In this document: in pieces, positions 61,619 through 64,000 of the stretch | Position numbering within the stretch: position 1 is the first letter of the stretch | How the letters are laid out: the number at the start of each line of letters is the position of its first letter | Assembly (NCBI RefSeq): GCF_030758935.1 | Contig: NZ_CP132333.1 | Span: 1,922,992-1,986,991, forward strand | Source of the DNA: Geothrix sp. PMB-07 | GTDB taxonomy: Bacteria > Acidobacteriota > Holophagae > Holophagales > Holophagaceae | Direction of reading: 5' to 3' | DNA length: 64,000 nt | The notes under the pieces: model-generated | What the model was told of the DNA's origin: nothing | Databases searched by the model: none | The model's input: the letters and a program-made list of their open reading frames with translations, nothing else | Made by a program: the position numbers and the translations under genes

Positions 61619-63340
61619 ATGAGCGGATTACTGATTGTCGGCGCCGGCGGCCATGGCAAGGTCGTCGCAGACATCGCCTTGTCCCTGGGGCAATGGGAGA
61701 ACATCGCCTTTCTGGATGATCTCTTTCCGGAATTGACGCAGGTGGGGGACTGGAAGGTCATCGGGAAGACCCAGGATGCGAACCGGTTCCGGGAGGACTA
61801 TCCCGAAGCCATCGTGGCCATTGGGGCCAACGCGCTGCGCCTCGAGATGCTGAACCGGCTGATCCGGGATGGATTCAGGGCTCCGGTGCTGATCCACCCG
61901 CATGCTTCTGTCAGTCGCTTCTCCACCATCGGGGCGGGCACGGTCATCTGCTCCCAGTCCGCAGTCATCATCGGCTCCCGCATCGGCCGCGGGGCCATCG
62001 TCAACACAGGGGCCTCGGTGGGGCATGACGGCATCCTTGAAGACGGCGTTCATGTGGCCCCCGGCGTGCGGCTGGCGGGCGGTGTGTCGGTGGGGGAATG
62101 CAGTTGGGTGGGGATTGGCGCCGTGGTCAAAGAGTGTCTATCCATCGGCAGCGGCGTGATGATTGGGGCTGGTTCCACGATCATCACGGATGTTCCGGAC
62201 GGGGTGACCGTGGTGGGGTCTCCTGCGAAGGTCATCGGCACCCGGGCGCCGAAGGCGGGCTCTGGAAAGACCGAAGGGGTCATCCGGATTCTGGATGCTG
62301 CCCTGGCGTCGGATTTTGACGAATGGGTGGCGTTCTGGCGGCGCTGGCCGGATCGGGAAGTTTCGGCCCATCCGGCCTACGTGCGTCTGTTCACCCATGC
62401 CCATGACCGCGTGGTGGGCGTGGTTCGTGAAACGGAAGCGGGAGGCATCTTGTTTCCCCTCATCCTCAGGCCGATCGCTGCCGAATCCTGGGCTGGAGGG
62501 CAGGAGCAGGCCTGGGATGCCGTCACGGCCTATGGTTACGGCGGGCCATTCACCTGGGGCGATGGTCGGGCGGGTGCAGACGCGTTCTGGAAGGCCTTCT
62601 CTGGGTGGGCGATGGATCAGAAGATCGTGTCCACCTTTGCGCGGCTCTCACTCTTTCCCGAACAGTTGTTGGATGCGCCCATGGAAACTGTGGTGGACCG
62701 CAGCAATGTCGTGCGGGCCCTGCAGCTGGATGAATCAGCCCTGTGGATGGATTACGCGCACAAGGTGAGGAAGAACGTCAACAAGGCCCGGCAGCTGGGG
62801 GTCGAGATTCGCCTGGATCCCGAGGGGGCAGAACTGGATGCCTTCCTCAAGATCTATGAATCCACCCTGGATCGCCGGGAGGCCTCCGGCGGCTACTTCT
62901 TCGGCCGACCCTTCTTTGAATCGATCATTCGCGATCTCGAAGGCCAGTTCATGTTTTTCCATGCGTGGCTCGATGGGCAGATTGTGTCCACAGAACTGGT
63001 GCTGGTCGCGGAGCGAAACCTCTATTCGTTCCTGGGTGGAACCTTGGCCGAGGCCTTCCATGCCCGTCCCAATGACCTGCTAAAACACGCGGTCATCGAG
63101 TGGGGACGACAAACGGGCAAGTCCACTTTCGTGCTGGGCGGAGGCTGGCAGGAAGCCGATGGGATCTTCAACTACAAGCTGGCCTTCGCACCCCACGGGG
63201 CCGTGGATTTCCGGGTGGGGAAGTGGGTGCACGATGCGGAGGCCTATGGACGCCTCCTGAAACGCCGGAGCGAGTGGGAGTCAGCGCAAGGGCGTGAATG
63301 GGTGCCGAAGGCGGGATTCTTTCCGGAATACCGGGGGTAA
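61619..63340 (+). CDS. fusion of a PglD/NeuD-like hexapeptide acyltransferase with a FemAB-like GNAT domain
   Basis: The 573-residue protein joins two enzymes. Residues 1-215 read as a PglD/NeuD-type sugar O/N-acetyltransferase: a Rossmann-like start (LLIVGAGGHGKVVADIAL) and a left-handed beta-helix with hexapeptide repeats (VGHDGILEDGVHVAPGVRLAG), ending ITDVPDGVTVVGSPAKVI. Residues 225-573 form a FemAB/BioF2-type double GNAT region (KVRKNVNKARQLGVEI, a central acceptor core, and LGGGWQEADGIFNYKLAF) known from lipid-linked or peptidoglycan-linked aminoacyl transfer. The start ATG is at 61619. The next gene is an ArnA-dehydrogenase-like enzyme, so a surface-sugar or lipid-A-like modification is plausible. 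Confidence 0.78.
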   Translation: MSGLLIVGAGGHGKVVADIALSLGQWENIAFLDDLFPELTQVGDWKVIGKTQDANRFREDYPEAIVAIGANALRLEMLNRLIRDGFRAPVLIHPHASVSRFSTIGAGTVICSQSAVIIGSRIGRGAIVNTGASVGHDGILEDGVHVAPGVRLAGGVSVGECSWVGIGAVVKECLSIGSGVMIGAGSTIITDVPDGVTVVGSPAKVIGTRAPKAGSGKTEGVIRILDAALASDFDEWVAFWRRWPDREVSAHPAYVRLFTHAHDRVVGVVRETEAGGILFPLILRPIAAESWAGGQEQAWDAVTAYGYGGPFTWGDGRAGADAFWKAFSGWAMDQKIVSTFARLSLFPEQLLDAPMETVVDRSNVVRALQLDESALWMDYAHKVRKNVNKARQLGVEIRLDPEGAELDAFLKIYESTLDRREASGGYFFGRPFFESIIRDLEGQFMFFHAWLDGQIVSTELVLVAERNLYSFLGGTLAEAFHARPNDLLKHAVIEWGRQTGKSTFVLGGGWQEADGIFNYKLAFAPHGAVDFRVGKWVHDAEAYGRLLKRRSEWESAQGREWVPKAGFFPEYRG

Positions 63341-63427
63341 AGCCGCGGCTCCACTTGGAAGGGGACAAACCGGATGTTCAAGGGGCACCTCAGGCTATAA
63401 ACTGGAACGTTTGAGCTAGGAGCCTGC

Positions 63428-64000
63428 GTGAAAGTCCTCATTCTCGGTGTCAACGGATTCATCGGCTCCCATCTGGTGGACCGCATCATGGCGGATACGG
63501 ATTGGGAGGTCTACGGCCTGGATCTGGGCGCCCACAAGGTGTCGGACCATCTGGCCAACCCGCGCTTTCATTTCGTGGAAGGCGACGTGACCATTTCCAA
63601 GGAATGGATCGAGTACCACATCAAGAAGTGCGATGTGGTGCTGCCCCTGGTGGCCATCGCCACGCCCAAGATCTACGTGACCGACCCCCTGCGCGTGTTC
63701 GAGCTGGATTTCGAGGAGAACCTCCGCGTCGTCCGGCAGTGTGTGAAGTACAAGAAGCGCGTCATCTTCCCCAGCACTTCCGAGGTGTATGGCATGTGCC
63801 CGGACGAGGAGTTCGACGAGTACGAATCTCCCCTGGTCACCGGGCCCATTCCCATGAACCGCTGGATCTACAGCACCAGCAAGCAGCTGCTGGACCGCGT
63901 GATCTGGGCCTACGGCTTCCAGCAGGGCCTGAAGTTCACCCTCTTCCGCCCCTTCAACTGGATGGGCCCCAAGCTCGACAGCCTCAACACTGCCAAGGAA
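63428..64000 (+). CDS. ArnA-type UDP-glucuronate decarboxylase/dehydrogenase (partial, runs off the right edge)
   Basis: The 191 visible residues closely resemble the dehydrogenase half of ArnA, which makes UDP-4-keto-pentose from UDP-glucuronate. The cofactor loop is [14 protein letters not shown]; other family segments are [53 protein letters not shown] and FRPFNWMGP. It starts with GTG (AGGAG five bases upstream) directly at the domain start, so the formyltransferase domain of ArnA is missing from the N-terminus. It may belong to a UDP-xylose/4-keto-pentose or an aminoarabinose pathway, with the rest beyond the edge. Confidence 0.9.
   Translation, partial: MKVLILGVNGFIGSHLVDRIMADTDWEVYGLDLGAHKVSDHLANPRFHFVEGDVTISKEWIEYHIKKCDVVLPLVAIATPKIYVTDPLRVFELDFEENLRVVRQCVKYKKRVIFPSTSEVYGMCPDEEFDEYESPLVTGPIPMNRWIYSTSKQLLDRVIWAYGFQQGLKFTLFRPFNWMGPKLDSLNTAKE

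Overview
The window is chromosomal DNA, GC-rich and densely coded, from a Gram-negative, diderm bacterium: it carries lptD (LPS export), kdsB (CMP-Kdo), a heptose-phosphatase-type HAD enzyme and an ArnA-like UDP-sugar enzyme. The gene content (large-form PstC/PstA, DUF2911, SpecificRecomb membrane protein, several chemosensory proteins) and the codon style fit an Acidobacteriota of the Holophaga/Geothrix type, but that is inference from general resemblance only. There is no phage, insertion sequence, CRISPR array or rRNA operon, and one tRNA gene.

Layout. 1-7158: a CocE-type hydrolase (cut by the left edge), queE, a PlsC-like acyltransferase, a GNAT/nitrilase-family pair, a chemoreceptor and a small YfiR-like secreted protein. 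7168-12687 (minus strand): a tight run reading GNAT, PlsC acyltransferase, agmatinase-type ureohydrolase, an unknown protein, a SpecificRecomb-family membrane protein and a DUF2911 protein. 12688-13113 is a gene-free, hairpin-rich stretch.

13114-23475 is a phosphate block. It holds a low-affinity pit system with its DUF47 partner, a phoR-like kinase on the plus strand, and a minus-strand operon pstS-pstC-pstA-pstB-phoU-phoB. Pho-box-like repeats lie upstream of pstS and a strong hairpin separates pstS from pstC. An exopolyphosphatase (ppx/gppA) lies much further right (59798-61294).

23799-33484 holds RNase E/G, a ZIP metal transporter, lptD, a diguanylate cyclase, alanine racemase coupled to thioredoxin reductase, and kdsB. 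33550-43661 is rich in signalling: CheA and CheW-like proteins, then fabH and rsmD, then an unusual multi-pass chemoreceptor, then a sensor kinase translationally coupled to a REC-GAF protein with a degenerate kinase core. 43757-51013 holds a small membrane protein, an orphan CoA-transferase A subunit, a TolB-like propeller protein, a HAD phosphatase, sfsA, gcvT-gcvH and a LysM lytic transglycosylase.

51064-58577 holds tRNA-Ala, an ABC-F ATPase, an SDR, an aldehyde dehydrogenase, tryptophanase, coaX and birA. 58574-64000 holds a LeuA-like enzyme, ppx, a fused PglD-like/FemAB-like protein and the start of an ArnA-dehydrogenase-like gene running off the right edge, probably the beginning of a cell-envelope sugar cluster.

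The most unusual items are the PglD-FemAB fusion, the coupled kinase/pseudokinase pair, the altered receptor tip in the 849-residue chemoreceptor, and a family of long inverted CACAGAG-type arrays placed after the 3' ends of genes at three sites.
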